Below, piece after piece: positions 1 to 10,213 of a stretch of 46,503 bases of DNA. The stretch spans positions 1 to 46,503 of the forward strand of contig CAZHHX010000030.1 in NCBI GenBank assembly GCA_964532465.1, read 5' to 3'. The notes under the pieces are model-generated. The model was not told the DNA's origin. It ran no database searches and saw nothing but the letters and a program-made list of their open reading frames with translations. This DNA is from JAPLKB01 sp964532465 (lineage in GTDB: Bacteria; Desulfobacterota; Syntrophorhabdia; Syntrophorhabdales; Syntrophorhabdaceae). Both the position numbers and the translations under genes were made by a program. The stretch's first letter is position 1. Each line of letters opens with the position of its first letter.

Positions 1-3000
1 GCTATTGCCTCGGGCATTCTGTTCTGTTTCTGCAGCGCCTCCCCCTGTGCTCTTATCTGCATGGCATACTGGGTCTTCTGCTGCTGGTCCCTTTGTCTTA
101 TTTCAAGATCAGCTATTCTTTTTGCCAGAGCCTCATCCGGTGATATTTCATGGGCAGACTTGTATTTTATGAGGGCCTGAGGGATATCACCCTGTTTTTC
201 ACTGACATTCCCTTCATTGATAAGAGAGAGGATTTTCTTTTCTGTATTCTCTAATTCTGCAATCTTTTTCTGCAAATCCGGGTTCGGGATAAGCGCGTTT
301 GCTTCTTTGTATTTTTCCAGCGCTTTCTTGAGGTTTTTAACCTTCTCAAGATTCGCTGCCTCATTTATGAGTGTTTTAATCTTAGTATCCTTCTCTTTTG
401 CCTCGTTTATCTGCTTTAAAAGGTTCTTTGCCTCGGCATTTGAGGGATCTTTTTTAATCACTTCTTCAGCAGCTTTTTTAGCTTCATCTAATTTGTTCTG
501 TTTCAGTAACTCCTTTGCCGTTGTTGTTGTTCTTGCGATATCTTCCGTCTTTTGTTCTTCGGCAACCTTCTTTTTTGCTTCATTGAGGAGTTTTTCTGCT
601 TCTGTAACGGGGCCGTATTTGGGATGGGGCTTCCGGGCAATGGATAGTTCTTTTTCCGCGTCAACAATTCTTTTTAATGTGATCAGCTTTTTGATACTTT
701 CTACCTGTTTTGTGATTGTCTGTTTTTCACCTTTCCATTTAGTCCCCAACGTTGATGCTTCGGTATTTTTAGGATCAAGTTTCAGTACCTCATCCGCGAG
801 AATAATGCCTTCATCGAGTTTTCCCTGTGATACTAATTCTTTTGCCTTTGTTATCTTGTCCGCTATTTCCTTTTTCTGCTTCTCCTTTTCTTTATCCGCC
901 TTTGCCTNNNNNNNNNNNNNNNNNNNNNNNNNNNNNNNNNNNNNNNNNNNNNNNNNNNNNNNNNNNNNNNNNNNNNNNNNNNNNNNNNNNNNNNNNNNNN
1001 NNNNNNNTGGCATCCTTCAGGAGTTTTTCTGCCTCAATGACAGGGGGATATTTGGGATGGAGCTTTTGTGCTTCTGACAGTTCTTTCTCAGCTTCGGGGA
1101 GCTTGTTTTGTTTTATAAGGGACTGGAGATTTTTGAGGTTAGTCTGTACTTTGTCTTTTTCACCCTTCCACTTAGTACCCAATGCAATTGCTTCCGTATT
1201 CTTTGAGTCAAGTTTCAGCACCTCATCTGTAAGAGTAATACCATCATCAAGTTTTCCCTGTGATACCAGCTCTTTTGCCTTTGCTATCTTATCCGTGATC
1301 TCCTTTTTCTGCTTGTCTGACTTTGCCTTGGCATCCTTCAGGAGTTTTTCTGCCTCAATGACAGGGGGATATTTGGGATGGAGTTTTTGGGCTTCTGACA
1401 GTTCTTTCTCAGCTTCGGGGAACTTCGATTCTTTTATAAAATTTTTCGTTGTTTCTATACGGGTTTTGACCTGATCCCTCTCTGACTTCCATTTTGTTGT
1501 AAGGCTTGGGGCTTCTGTGTTCTTGGGGTCTAATTTTGCTGCTTCATCGGCAAGGATTATGCCTTCATCGAGTTTTCCCTGGGGTACCAATGCCTTTGCC
1601 TTTGAAAGTTTATCGGCTGCCTCTGCCTTCTTTGCAGAATCTTTTATCATCTCCTGCGAGACGGTAACGGGGAAGCTTGCTGTCGCGCGGCCCAGTTCAA
1701 TGCCTTCTTTGTCTTTGGCAGTAACGGTAAGAGTGGCTGTGCCTGTTTCATGGCGGTAGGCGGAAGGTTCCCGTGAAGTGGGCGATGTGAGTGTCGTGCC
1801 TTCATTTGCAGTCCAGCTCCAGCGAACCTCCGAGGGATTGGGATGCCCTTCGATATCGACTTTCAGCCTCACATGCTCATCTGCACCGTAGGTGCTGCTG
1901 TCAAGTGTTACGAGCCCTACGCCTGGTTTCCATATCTTTGGTCTTCTCGTTTCAGGAATGCCTAAAACTGTGGCTTTAACCGTATACTGCTGTGCTGTAA
2001 AAGCGGCCTTTATATCATCAGAGATTGTTTCGCCTATGGAGGGGACACGGGCAGAGGCAGTAAGTTCAACTGTTTTCGTATCCCTTGGCGTAAATCCTAT
2101 GACACTCTCGTTTTTTTCATAGGGCATTCGTGAGGTCGGGCTAATCCATACGTAGTTGACCATTTTATCGGGTATCGAAGGGTTGGGGGTTATAGTTGCA
2201 CGCACTTCCTGACCCACACCGCTTTTTTCAGGCTTGAAGGATACCATGAACTTGGGCGCTATCACTTTTACTTCTTGCTGTTCCGATTCGCCTACGGTCT
2301 CATAGATTCCTTTCCCTGTCTCCCTCTGGACTACTGCCCATATTTTTATTTTACCCATACGGTCGAATGTGACCTTTGTGGAACTACCCTGCTGAGGGGA
2401 GAAAGGTAAGTTAGGTGAAGACTGCCAGAGGACGTTGATACTGCCTGTTTCTTCACTCTTTGTTTCTTCTTTTGGCGTATCCTTGACTGGCTCAAGTACT
2501 TTTTTGGAAGGGCATGTGCCGCAGGATTTACCGTGATCTCTGCACATCGTCTTGGTATTTATCTGTCCCGGGGTGCAGCTCCAGCTTTCGGTTTTCCACA
2601 CTTCAGGTGGGCAAATACAAATGCAGCCTCTAGTGGAGCAGCGCCACCGGCATTCAGCCCCGGGTGTGCATTCCTTCTCTTCTGTTTTTGAAGATGTCGG
2701 TGAAGCCTTGGTTTCGGTTGCGATTGGTTGTGACTGCTGCTTTATTGGTGATGCCGAACCGGTTACGTTAGCCGTAAGTGCCAGTGATTCACTGTAAAAG
2801 ACTGTATCTTTAAGACCTGTTATGGTGACCTTTATATCTTCAACAAGGATGGTCGTACTTGCTGTGGCGCTTCCCCCGTCACTGTCGTTTACCGTTACTG
2901 AAACGGAATACGTCCCTGTCTGACGTGTATTGATGAAGGAAAAAGTATTGTCTTTAGGTGAACCTTGACCTGACCATGAATAGGTATACCCCGCCATGCC

Positions 3001-6000
3001 TCCCTCAACGCTTGCCGAGAGATTGACAACTGAGCCATATTTTGCTTTAATCGGTTTGGCTGCAGGCGAAATGATTATCGTAAGGGGTTTTACGCTTTTC
3101 CTGTTCTCGCCGCGTATGAATTTCTCGCTTTCCGAAGCATTATAAATAACACCTGCATTCTTATAGCAGCTTTCAATACATTCACCTGATGTTTTCATGT
3201 AGCCGTAATTGCATCCCCATTCTCCCCAGATACATGGAGGCTTACCGACCCTTGGGCAAGCCAGCACTCCGCCGGGGTCTTTATCGACAGGGGCGTTATA
3301 CATACAGGCAGGCCCACCGCAACTGCATTGACAGAAACAACTTAACAGACCCTCCTTCTCTTTTACCGTCAACTGTGAAAAACCTATGGCGGGAGGGGTA
3401 CAACTCTGTTCGAGTACCGGTTTTCCTTTTTCAATGCAACCGTCAGGTTCTTTTCCGATGACGCTCCTTGTCTGTTTTTTGCCTGTTTTCGCACACTCGC
3501 CCCATTCTGAATACTGATATTTACAAACGGGCGGTTCTTTAGCCTTTTTCTCACGTTCCAACTTTTCTTTTTCGGCCTTCTCTCGGTCTTCCCCTTCCTT
3601 CTCAGCCTTCTCTTTTTCCAGTTTTTCTTTTTCTTTCTGTTTTTCTGCGGCTTCGTCCTTTTTAGATTTTGGATCGCTAATGGCAACTGTTTTCTGGGCT
3701 GATCCAAGCACTATTTTCTTCCCGTCCACCATGCGATATGCATCAACGCTAACCCCGACTGATTTAGCCTGGGTGAAGCTCCGTCCAATTTGACGCCCCT
3801 GCCCGGCAGTCTGGCCATCAATCTTCCATTCATACTGTATATCCTTGGGTAACGGACTGTCAGATGAAGGGTCTACGGCAAATGCCAGCGATTTTCCTAT
3901 CTCTCCCTCCTGGGGGCCAATAAGCGTGAGGTTAAGTCTCGCCACCTTCGGCACAATCTTTACCTTTGTCGCGGTAATTGATTTATTTGTATAGCGTTCA
4001 TCCATGAGGCGCACTGTGAGTTCACCTTCGGAGTTAGCCTTGACAACTGTTTTTTCTCCAAAGCGCGGTTTGACTGTCAAGCCGCCCTTGGTCTCCCATG
4101 CCCATGAAGTTTCTTTTGGGAGTGTGCCTTTTTTAAGCTTTACCGCTGCCTCAACGTCTGCCCCGGTTTCCGGCTCCGCAGTACTCAGTTGTATCTCGAT
4201 CTCCAGGCCTATCTTGAGACAAAGCTGTAATGTCTTTCCTGCCTCGCTTTCTGTGCCCGCCATCCGGTCTGACTTATCCTGCTCGCGTAAGGCCACCATC
4301 TGGGCTTCATATCCGTCTGCAACTTGCCGGTATTGGTCGGCATCGTTGGATGCTATGGCAAATCCCATGGAGAAGAAAAAGGTTGTAAATGCGTTGAGAT
4401 AGGCATTATCGATTGCTGCTGCAGCGGGATTCAGGGTTTTAAGGATGCTGTCACGTGTGCCTTCGTAACTGGCCTTTGCAGATTCATAGGCGTCGCTCCA
4501 TTTGGAACTCTCTCCGGCCAGACCCCGGTAATATTCCGAAAGATGCTGCGAAAAGGCAATCTTGTAACGTTTCGGGGCTATGATATCGAAGGCCTTTTTG
4601 TGGCACTCGTTTTGGAGGTTCAGATATGTATCCTTCTGGTTCATATCTTTTAATAACTGCACTACCTGATCAGCCGAGTGTGCCCGTTCGGCAGTCATGA
4701 GGGTTACAAGTCTATCCGTTATATCACGGTCAAAAGTGGGGTATCCTGTTAGAAACCAGCTCGAAGGCACATATTTGGATGATGCCTCGGCAAATAGTTT
4801 CGCCACCCCCTGGAGTTTGGTCTTTATCTGTTTGTAAGTAGCTATATAGTTTTCATATATTCGAACTTTGCTTAAAGGGAGACTCTCCTGCTCAAAGAGG
4901 TTGGTGGCCATTTTAGTGTAGGAGTTCACCGTATCATCTGCGTGTTTCACAAGGGAGGCATTCTTTAATTCCTTCTCAAGGGCGGCAAGCTCGGCACGCA
5001 GGCGCTTCACTTCACCGTCGTAATCCTTTGTAACCCGTCTTTCATCCTCTGCCCATTTTTTAAGGTGTGCAATAGTCTGTATGTAGCCGCTTTTGACCTG
5101 TCTTTCGTAAGCCTTAAAGAACATCCTGGCAAGTTTGGAGTTCTTCTCGTTCACCTTTCTATCTGCATAGGCAAGGTCGTTTAAGATATTGTCGGTGAGA
5201 TCAGGGAACATGGTCTTTATGTTTTCACGCAGCACATCAACATTCTTGTTCCCGGCAAGGACATATCTATTGGCATAGTCGCGGACGGATTGGGCAATAG
5301 TAAATTCACCGAAGGGTATGGACTTGATCCTTGTTGAATCGTATTTTACCTCTCCCTTGATTCCCAGTATCTCGTCATAGGTAAGGCGGTGCAGGAGGCC
5401 ATTACGATCGTATATACCTTCAAGTTGAGGCGGTTTGCCCGTACTCCACTTGCCCGATTCTATCCACGCCTGCACCAGGTTCTGTGCCTGACGGGCATCA
5501 TAGATGCCTTCGGCAGCAGGTTTTAGGGCAAGCATCATGCTGCCTATTACGGCAGGTAACTGGCCGCCGGGAATGAGTCCGGTCACACCCACTGCCATCC
5601 AGAGCCCTGCATCGAGCATTTTTTTCTTATCGCCTTCCCAGTAGGCTTCGCTGCCGGTGATTATTGCCTGCGCAAAGTCGCCAACTATAGGGATGGCGGT
5701 TACCCATGCATTACTTAAGGCGATATTCTCATCTTCTTCCTTCATGGACGGTCCGTAGAGGATCGCATATGTCTGATAGAGCGCTGCCGCGCTGCCGATT
5801 ATGGCATCAAAGGCGCCAACGCTCATGGAAGGGTCGCCAAGTTTTGTGTATGCAGGGTTAAACATCAACATGCGGACATCATGCTGCACATCGCTTAAGC
5901 GTATACCTGCCTTTGCCAGCCGCTGCTCAAGCCGGGCGCCGAGAGAGGGCATTACCTGTTTGTTGGAGCGAAGATAATTCCTGATCCTGTTCTGGGTGGC

Positions 6001-7803
6001 AATCTCTTCCGCGGTCCACCCGAGGTTTCTCAACTGAGAATCCGGCGCATCGTGAAGTTCGCTTATGATCTTTTTTATGTCGTCATCGGCGTTTTGCAGT
6101 ATGGCGCCAGGCTGCGATGTACGCCAGTCGTTCATGAGCTTCTCTAAGTCAAGGGCATCGTCGAATTCCACCATGGCCCCGGCATTGAGTGCAATGAGTT
6201 CCTTTTTAACCTGGTTTACCTGGGCCTGAGCGCGACCCGACAAGGGACGGCCTGCCCTGAATGCATCAAGTTCGGCATCCGTGATTTTTCCTGCCCTTAC
6301 AAGCATGGCCATAATCCGCGCTGTCAAATCACCTGTGTCGCCGAGTAAGCCCAGATTCTTGAGAATCAGTCTGATTGCAGCCTTGCCGACATCGGTGTTC
6401 CCGAATTTGGCCTGCAGTCTTTCAAGCAATTGTGCCTGGAGGACCTTGCCGTTGGGTACGGCGCTTAACTTATTGAGCCCTGCCACAATCTCGTTCAGTT
6501 CCATGGTGGCATTTGACTGCCTGAGAAGTTTATGGAGTTCATCAAAATCATCTGTGGCCTTGACAGAGGTCCCGGCGAGCTTGGCCATGATGCTTTCCAT
6601 ATTCAAGACAAGCTGGCTTTCTGTCCAGCCATGGAGAATGCGTGCAATGCCTTCGTTGAATTCATCGATGCTGCCAATACCCATATCAGACAGAATCCGG
6701 GTGGCACGATCAGGGTTTTTGCTTATGATTTTTGCCGTTGCTAGAATCTTGAGTTCTTCGTCGGTGAGATTTTGTATGGCGTTTAATCCCATGTCCGACC
6801 AGACGCGCATGGCATATTTGGCGTTATCTGATGGCCCGCCATGCATGTGGGAGAAAAAAAGCGAGTAATCAGAGGCAATCTTTGAAAATTTCATCTGGCT
6901 GGTACCGAAGCTTCCGAACCCGAGCTGTTCCGCTATTTCCTTGGGAACCGCATCGATACCGCCGGGCCGGAGCGACCAATTACCGTTAGCGTCCTGGGCG
7001 AAAACCCTCATTCTCTCCGTATCGTTGAGATAGGTCTTTTTGAACCACTCCTGCCCTGTCGCTCCAGCATAATAGTCGGGGTTTGATGCTGCTGCAAAGT
7101 GGGCCTTCATGTTCGATCCCATTGCTTCACGTATGTCGTTTCGGAGGGCTTTTAAGATATCGTCTTTGGACTCACCCCGGGCGAGGGCTTCCTGCGCTTT
7201 CTTGTAAGCCTTGTGGAGGTCGCTATATCCGTAATTAGGGAGTTCAGTGGTACAGACCGCAAGACACTCGGCGCTCAGTGCCCTCGGAATTGTCCCGCCA
7301 CTGTGCTGAAAGGATCTCAGGATCGGATCGTCTGCGGCATTGGTGATTATACGTCCCGTTACTGCCTCATAACTCTCCGAGATCGTATTTGCTGCATGGT
7401 CGCCGTTTTTTCCGAAATAGATGATGTCCATATCACGTCCGGGTTTCCAGGAACCTGTAGCAGCGAATACCGAAGCTGCTTCATTCATCTTTATTGCAGA
7501 CATGCGCGCTGCTTCACCGCCGGCGTTTACACGAAGTTGCTGTACTCTAACCTGTATATTTGGTGGCAGACTCCCCATTATTTGCTCGTACCATTTGAGG
7601 TCTCGGGTCATAAGAAGTAATGTGCCGTCAGCAGGTTTTTCATTGCGGAGGATGGCGGCAAGGATATGTTCTCCCAGGGCATCGGCATGAACGAATGAGG
7701 GCGAAAATATTGTAAGGAACAGCAGGATGGAACAGAATGACGTGAATAATCCTCTCTGAAATTTATCGGTCTTTACCCTGTTGGTTCGCGGATGATTATG
7801 CAC
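1..7803 (-). CDS. Giant exported mosaic protein with TSP1-like, PKD-like and TPR-like repeats (partial, interrupted by assembly gap)
   Basis: I do not recognise a named family for the whole protein. It starts at GTG 7803 behind a strong AAGGAGGA site (7811-7818), and about 2,265 residues are readable before the gap. Residues 1-40 are a signal peptide ending VHA|DA. A long, mostly helical region follows, with one hydrophobic Gly/Ala-rich stretch at about 695-765. A Lys/Glu coil lies at about 1375-1421, a thrombospondin-1-like motif (YSEWGEC, then TRSV and paired Cys) at about 1424-1464, and Cys-rich segments at about 1484-1547 and 1707-1768. A PKD-like Ig domain spans about 1570-1653 (SWSGQGSP, YSVSVTVNDSDGG). 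From about 2055 on there are 107-residue TPR-like repeats. Beyond the gap the same repeats continue in another phase, because 100 N is not a multiple of three, and the frame is open to position 1. An extracellular or surface adhesin or scaffold role is inference. The gene looks more GC-rich than its neighbours. Confidence 0.8.
560..1640 (-). repeat. 321-nt tandem coding repeats (107 aa, TPR-like)
   Basis: At least three copies of a unit coding for KAKxLVxQGKLDEGI, then DPKNTEA, KLHPKYPPV and EAEKLLKDA. Positions 1008-1062 and 1329-1383 are essentially identical DNA, giving a period of 321 nt. The third copy lies across the gap at about 560-907 and is somewhat diverged (PHPKYGPV, EAEKLLNEA). 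Further left the sequence changes into more ordinary TPR-like helices (KNLKKALEKYKEA, QGDIPQALIKYKSA). The near-identity of units explains why assembly broke here. Confidence 0.85.
908..1007. other. Assembly gap (100 N)
   Basis: A run of exactly 100 N, the conventional placeholder for a gap of unknown length. It lies inside the tandem repeats of the giant protein gene. The flanks, if butted together, read tttgcct + tggcatcc. That is exactly the unit junction seen intact at 1323-1336, so the gap may hide zero or more whole 321-nt units. Confidence 0.97.
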
Positions 7804-8293
7804 CGTTATTTCCTCCTTGAAAATATTTATGTTCTATTTAAACCAGCTTTTCGGTTTCAAAAAAAATAAAACAATATTGTCTGTAGAAATATTTATATCA
7901 TTCATAGTGTTATTTTACATTATATTCAACATTTTTACCTCGTTTTTACTGCCTGCTCGTTGTCCTAATAGATATCATAGTGACCATCAATATTTAATTT
8001 AATCTGTCATTTCCACAGATGAAACAGCTTTCACACATTTATTTTAAGCTGGTTAATTCGCAAAGGCTTGCCTCAAAAGATTTTTCAGTTCTTTGTTCTG
8101 ATTCCCAACTACTTTCAGTCCTGTAATCCATAAAAAATGATATTAATAAAACAATATAAAAATCAAATAATTTAAGCTGTTTCTCACAATAATCAAGAAA
8201 ACCGGTCAATAAATCTATTATTATATGCTCCATGTAGTCCTTGATTTACTTCATATAAACTTATATAATTATGGACATTTAACGGAGGTCAAC
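7804..8293. other. AT-rich intergenic region between divergent genes
   Basis: 490 bases separate the giant protein gene (leftward) from aspS (rightward). The segment is very AT-rich and contains runs such as eight A at 7859-7866. A small hairpin lies at 8003-8019 (tctgt/acaga). The only open frame, 8039-8233 on the minus strand, has no recognisable domain and no good ribosome site, so I do not call it. The right end holds the aspS promoter. I see no riboswitch or mobile element. Confidence 0.6.
8241..8269 (+). promoter_or_regulatory. Sigma-70-type promoter of aspS
   Basis: TTGATT (8241-8246), a 17-nt spacer, then TATAAT (8264-8269). A start of transcription near 8276 would leave a short leader that carries the GGAGG ribosome site at 8284-8288 just before the GTG start of aspS. 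This supports the shorter aspS start over an in-frame ATG at 8225, which would lie upstream of the promoter. Confidence 0.7.
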
Positions 8294-10048
8294 GTGAGAG
8301 ATACATATTGTGGTTTAATTAAAAATGAAGATATAGGAAAAACATTACACCTGTCCGGCTGGGTATACAGAAGAAGAGATCATGGCGGCCTTATATTCGC
8401 TGATTTAAGGGATGTAACCGGAATAGTACAGGTTGTGTTTTCACCCGATATTTCTGCTGACGCGCATCAGAAAGCAGGAAATATTAAGCAGGAATTTGTT
8501 ATCAGCATTAAAGGCAGAGTTGCAAGAAGACCTCAGGAGACAGAGAACCTGAATATTCCTACGGGAACTGTGGAAATACTTGTAGATGCCTTCGAGATTT
8601 TAAATACCTGCAAGACGCTTCCCTTTCAGCTTGATGATGAAGAGACGAATGAATCTTTGAGATTAAAATACAGATACCTGGATATGAGAAGGCCTGAAAT
8701 TCAAAAGATATTTGTTGACAGGAGCCGTGCGTATAAGGTTACAAGAGATTATTTTGCATCAAATGGTTTTCATGAGTTCGAGACGCCGTTTTTTACGAAA
8801 AGCACGCCCGAAGGCGCCAGGGATTTTATTGTACCGAGTCGTTTGAATCAGGGCATGTTCTATGCCTTGCCCCAGTCTCCCCAGCTTTACAAACAGATAT
8901 TGATGATAGCCGGATTTGACAGGTATTTCCAGATAGCAAGATGTTTCAGGGATGAGGATTTGCGGGCAGACAGACAGCCTGAATTTACGCAGATTGATGT
9001 TGAGATGAGTTTTGTAGACGTGGATGATATTATAAATATGGGTGAGGGTCTTATCAGAGATCTTTATGAAGCCTTGAGGGGTGATCCAATAGAAACCCCG
9101 TTTATGAGAATGACCTATGATGATGCCATGAACCTATATGGTTCTGATAAACCTGATCTGCGGTTTGAGCTGACCATGGTAAATTTAACAGATATTTTTG
9201 AGCAGACCGAATTCGGAGTTTTTAAAAAGACCATAGAAAATAATGGTGAGATTAAAGCGCTTTTGCTTAAAGGTAAAACTCTTTCAAGGAAGGATCTTGA
9301 CACTGCTGTTGATTTTGCAAAAGAGTTAGGAGCAGGCGGCTTGATATGGATCCGCAAGGAAAATGATGCATTACAGTCACCGACAGTTAAATATTTAAGC
9401 GAGATTGAAATAACTGCCATGATCGAAAGGCTCGGTTTTGAAAATGGTGATGTTGCTTTCATTATGAGTGATAAGAGAGATAAAGTTAATGAACTCATGG
9501 GAAGATTCAGGCTCTATCTCGGCGAGAAATATGGATTAATACGTAAGGATGAATTCAGGTTCCTGTGGGTAGTAGACTTCCCGCTTCTTGAATACAGCGA
9601 AGAAGAGAAGAGATATATGGCGCGACATCACCCCTTTACATCTCCACAGGGGAAGATAAGGGACTACGAAGGCAACTACGATTCCATAAAAGCAAAGGCC
9701 TATGACCTTGTTTTAAATGGTGTGGAGCTTGGCGGAGGAAGCATACGAATATACAGAACAGATGAACAGATGGAGATGTTTAACCTGCTCGGAATTAGGG
9801 AGGACGAGGCGTCTGAGAAATTTGGATTTTTGCTCGAAGCCCTTGAGATGGGTGCGCCTCCACACGGCGGCATTGCCTTTGGTTTTGACAGGATAATTAT
9901 GATGTTTTTAAAGCTTGACAGCATAAGAGAGGTTATACCTTTCCCGAAAACCCAGAAGGGAACATGCCCGCTTACAGGCGCCCCGTCAAGAATTGGACAA
10001 AGACAGTTGAATGAACTGAAGATAAAAGTAACGGTTGAAACAACATAA
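8294..10048 (+). CDS. aspS: Aspartyl-tRNA synthetase, probably non-discriminating
   Basis: Class II aminoacyl-tRNA synthetase of 584 residues, normal for the bacterial type. An N-terminal OB-fold anticodon domain (GWVYRRRDHGG, residues 22-32) is followed by the catalytic core with motif 2 (CFRDEDLRADRQPEF), an inserted GAD domain, and motif 3 near the end (GIAFGFDRIIMM). GTG 8294 is chosen because a GGAGG lies five bases upstream and the product then aligns with known N-termini. The anticodon-domain loop carries His 30 (RRRDHGG). That is the residue type of non-discriminating enzymes such as that of Pseudomonas aeruginosa, whereas E. coli has Leu. It may therefore charge both tRNA-Asp and tRNA-Asn, with GatCAB converting Asp-tRNA-Asn. 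That substrate call is inference. Confidence 0.96.
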   Translation: MRDTYCGLIKNEDIGKTLHLSGWVYRRRDHGGLIFADLRDVTGIVQVVFSPDISADAHQKAGNIKQEFVISIKGRVARRPQETENLNIPTGTVEILVDAFEILNTCKTLPFQLDDEETNESLRLKYRYLDMRRPEIQKIFVDRSRAYKVTRDYFASNGFHEFETPFFTKSTPEGARDFIVPSRLNQGMFYALPQSPQLYKQILMIAGFDRYFQIARCFRDEDLRADRQPEFTQIDVEMSFVDVDDIINMGEGLIRDLYEALRGDPIETPFMRMTYDDAMNLYGSDKPDLRFELTMVNLTDIFEQTEFGVFKKTIENNGEIKALLLKGKTLSRKDLDTAVDFAKELGAGGLIWIRKENDALQSPTVKYLSEIEITAMIERLGFENGDVAFIMSDKRDKVNELMGRFRLYLGEKYGLIRKDEFRFLWVVDFPLLEYSEEEKRYMARHHPFTSPQGKIRDYEGNYDSIKAKAYDLVLNGVELGGGSIRIYRTDEQMEMFNLLGIREDEASEKFGFLLEALEMGAPPHGGIAFGFDRIIMMFLKLDSIREVIPFPKTQKGTCPLTGAPSRIGQRQLNELKIKVTVETT

Positions 10049-10099
10049 AATGTTCAATATACAGGGTTAACAAGGTGAAACCGGATCGGGCCTTTAATT

Positions 10100-10128
10100 T
10101 TGATAGTTAAGGACTTATCTTCTTAAAT
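10100..10128 (+). promoter_or_regulatory. Candidate promoter of the citrate operon
   Basis: TTGATA (10100-10105), a 17-nt spacer and TTAAAT (10123-10128). Transcripts would start near 10135 and carry a leader of about 80 nt. An inverted pair, tgatagttaa at 10101-10110 and ttaactatta at about 10184-10193, brackets the leader and could be an operator half-site pair or chance in AT-rich DNA. Confidence 0.45.
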
Positions 10129-10213
10129 AGTGCCATAGATTAAAGACTTAATAATGGTCTCTAAGGTTTTATTGCTCTTGCAATGTTAACTATTAACCAA
10201 CGAGGAGGTTCTT

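Noticed and set aside
827..1474. Long plus-strand frames over the repeat region
   Set aside because: They are antisense shadows of the repeat-coding minus strand, with biased composition and no ribosome sites.
8039..8233. 64-codon open frame on the minus strand between the giant gene and aspS
   Set aside because: No domain, no convincing ribosome site, very AT-rich, and the hydrophobic start looks like translated AT-rich DNA. Its ending (EQRTEKSFEASLCEL) is curious but not identifiable.
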